A stretch of DNA of 64,000 bases, from the NCBI RefSeq assembly GCF_965137005.1, contig NZ_CBCRXM010000015.1:1-64000 (forward strand). The letters run 5' to 3'. The translations under genes were made by a program, and so were the position numbers. The notes beneath the pieces are model-generated. The model made no database searches. It was not told the origin of the DNA and was given only the letters and a program-made list of their open reading frames with translations. The stretch comes from Sphingomonas_O antarctica. Its GTDB lineage: Bacteria > Pseudomonadota > Alphaproteobacteria > Sphingomonadales > Sphingomonadaceae. The stretch's first letter is position 1; each line of letters starts with the position of its first letter. Positions 63,056-64,000 of the stretch are shown one piece after another.

Positions 63056-64000
63056 CTAATTCATGAATCCCGGCGCCGTGACCGGTTTCGCGTCGTCCAG
63101 AAACGGCGTTGCCAGCTCGGAGATCAGATGGCCTTGCGCCATCATTCCGAGGTGCGACGTGGCCGGTAGAACAGCGAGGCGCGCGCGCGGGGCGTTAGGC
63201 AGGAACCCCTGCGCGGCTGCCTTCCTGTCGCCACCGCCGCGCAACAGGAACAACTTCAACGCGTGGTCGAGCCGTACACCGTCCGCATCGCCGATGAAGA
63301 TCATCGTCTTGGCGCTAATGGAACGCACCGCCGCGTCGGGCTGGTCATAGCCGCCGGCCTCTTGACCGCGGATCTCGGCCACGAGCTTGGGAAACGCGTC
63401 CGGGGTCGGCGACAGCCGCCGGTAAGCCGCCTCCAGCGGCCCGCCCGCGAACGCCTCGGGCGTCATCTGAGCCATGCCGCCCAGCACCTCTGGATACCAG
63501 CCAGCCCTCTCGGAAACGCCCGACAGAACCACTTGTTTGCCCACCTTGGCGGGATAGCGCACGGCCATGACGATCGCGGTGACACCGCCCATCGAATAGC
63601 CCAGAACGTCGGCGGTTGGAACCTTCAGCGCGTCGAGGACGCCCGCGGCATCGGCCGCCATCTGGTCGTAAGTAAAGGGGCCGGGCAGGTTACCTGTGCG
63701 CCCATGCCCGCGGGCGTCGAACGCTATGATGGGACGGCTTGGGGCGAATGCCTTGATGATCGGTGCCATCGCCTCTGACGACATGAACGAGCCGTGCAGG
63801 ACGAGCAGCGGCGTCTTACCAGCGTCGAGCCTCCCGAACACTTGGTAGTAGAAGCGCGCACCGGCTACGTTTACATAGCCAGTTTTGGCCGGTCGGACCT
63901 CGTCGGCGCTAGCGTCGGCAGCTTCGTGCCGCTGGGCGGCGGGCTGACCACAACCGGTGAGCGCCGCGGCCGCAAAGCTTGCCGCGATCCCGCCGCGGAC
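63056..64000 (-). CDS. lipoprotein alpha/beta hydrolase (5' end beyond window)
   Basis: The reading frame continues to the window edge. The first visible residues include a lipobox (AAALTGCGQPAAQ), so this is a lipid-anchored exported protein. The hydrolase core has LLVLHGSFMSSEAM, IIAFDARGHGRTGN, the nucleophile elbow VLGYSMGGVTAIV, an acid in IFIGDADGVRLDHA and a late histidine in LPATSHLGMM. A single GTG at 63841 would drop the lipobox and is unlikely as start. Substrate unknown. Confidence 0.8.
   Translation of the reverse strand, partial: VRGGIAASFAAAALTGCGQPAAQRHEAADASADEVRPAKTGYVNVAGARFYYQVFGRLDAGKTPLLVLHGSFMSSEAMAPIIKAFAPSRPIIAFDARGHGRTGNLPGPFTYDQMAADAAGVLDALKVPTADVLGYSMGGVTAIVMAVRYPAKVGKQVVLSGVSERAGWYPEVLGGMAQMTPEAFAGGPLEAAYRRLSPTPDAFPKLVAEIRGQEAGGYDQPDAAVRSISAKTMIFIGDADGVRLDHALKLFLLRGGGDRKAAAQGFLPNAPRARLAVLPATSHLGMMAQGHLISELATPFLDDAKPVTAPGFMN

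Noticed and set aside
1..64000. CRISPR arrays or rRNA/tRNA genes
   Set aside because: No regularly spaced direct repeats and no stable-RNA signatures were noticed anywhere in the window.

Overview
The window looks like a high-GC alphaproteobacterium of the Sphingomonas type. The signs are two very large, closely related TonB-dependent receptors, a PEP-CTERM protein, an Entner-Doudoroff edd-eda pair, Tat-exported hydrolases, many GTG/TTG starts with ATGA/GTGA stop-start overlaps, and a heavy load of insertion sequences. No rRNA, tRNA or CRISPR array was recognised. All calls come from reading the sequence and from remembered family motifs; no database search was run.

Layout. 1-1000 is a graveyard of IS6-family fragments, followed by an outer-membrane beta-barrel gene (minus). 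1897-15095 is one tightly coupled plus-strand cluster for surface polysaccharide. rfbF-rfbG-rfbH make a CDP-3,6-dideoxy-4-ketohexose. An HpcH/HpaI-type aldolase, a HAD hydrolase, a YerE-like thiamine-diphosphate enzyme and a short-chain reductase probably turn it into a branched or extended sugar. An SLBB export protein, a chain-length/export inner-membrane protein and a GtrB/GtrA/polytopic-transferase trio follow. Convergent to it lie a Tat-exported beta-helix protein and a 48-residue membrane protein.

17051-18893 holds an IS6 relic and an IS110/IS1111-type element next to an IS6 end. Then come edd-eda and a scrambled stretch (21540-23713) in which three IS6-like end relics flank or cut a dienelactone hydrolase, an Xre regulator and a phage terminase. 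24579-30245 is an accessory island (minus): two serine recombinases, small unknown genes, and an operon with a Lon-like AAA+ ATPase, a ubiquitin-like beta-grasp protein and an E1/ThiF-like adenylyltransferase. The island ends inside a broken LysR gene.

30656-37991 is a sugar-catabolic operon: glycerate 2-kinase, ADP-ribosylglycohydrolase fold protein, MFS transporter, zinc dehydrogenase, Gfo/Idh/MocA oxidoreductase and a GH36-like alpha-galactosidase. 38166-44909 has PhoD with NTF2-like partners, YciI, DoxX, AraC and TetR genes. 45082-54505 has two mosaic paralogous TonB receptors, the second cut short beside an IS21 end. 54530-58519 is a second scar island with an in-frame IstA/YhaN-like chimera, an unknown C-terminal fragment and a tyrosine integrase. 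The end holds an MAPEG protein, a regulator joining an Xre helix-turn-helix to a LuxR-type autoinducer-binding domain, an operon split by an IS630 insertion, and a lipoprotein hydrolase running off the edge.

The most promising material is the AAA+/Ubl/E1 operon, the CDP-sugar branch with an embedded aldolase/HAD pair, the galactoside operon with an ADP-ribosylglycohydrolase member, the Xre-autoinducer-binding regulator, and the fusion and insertion scars.
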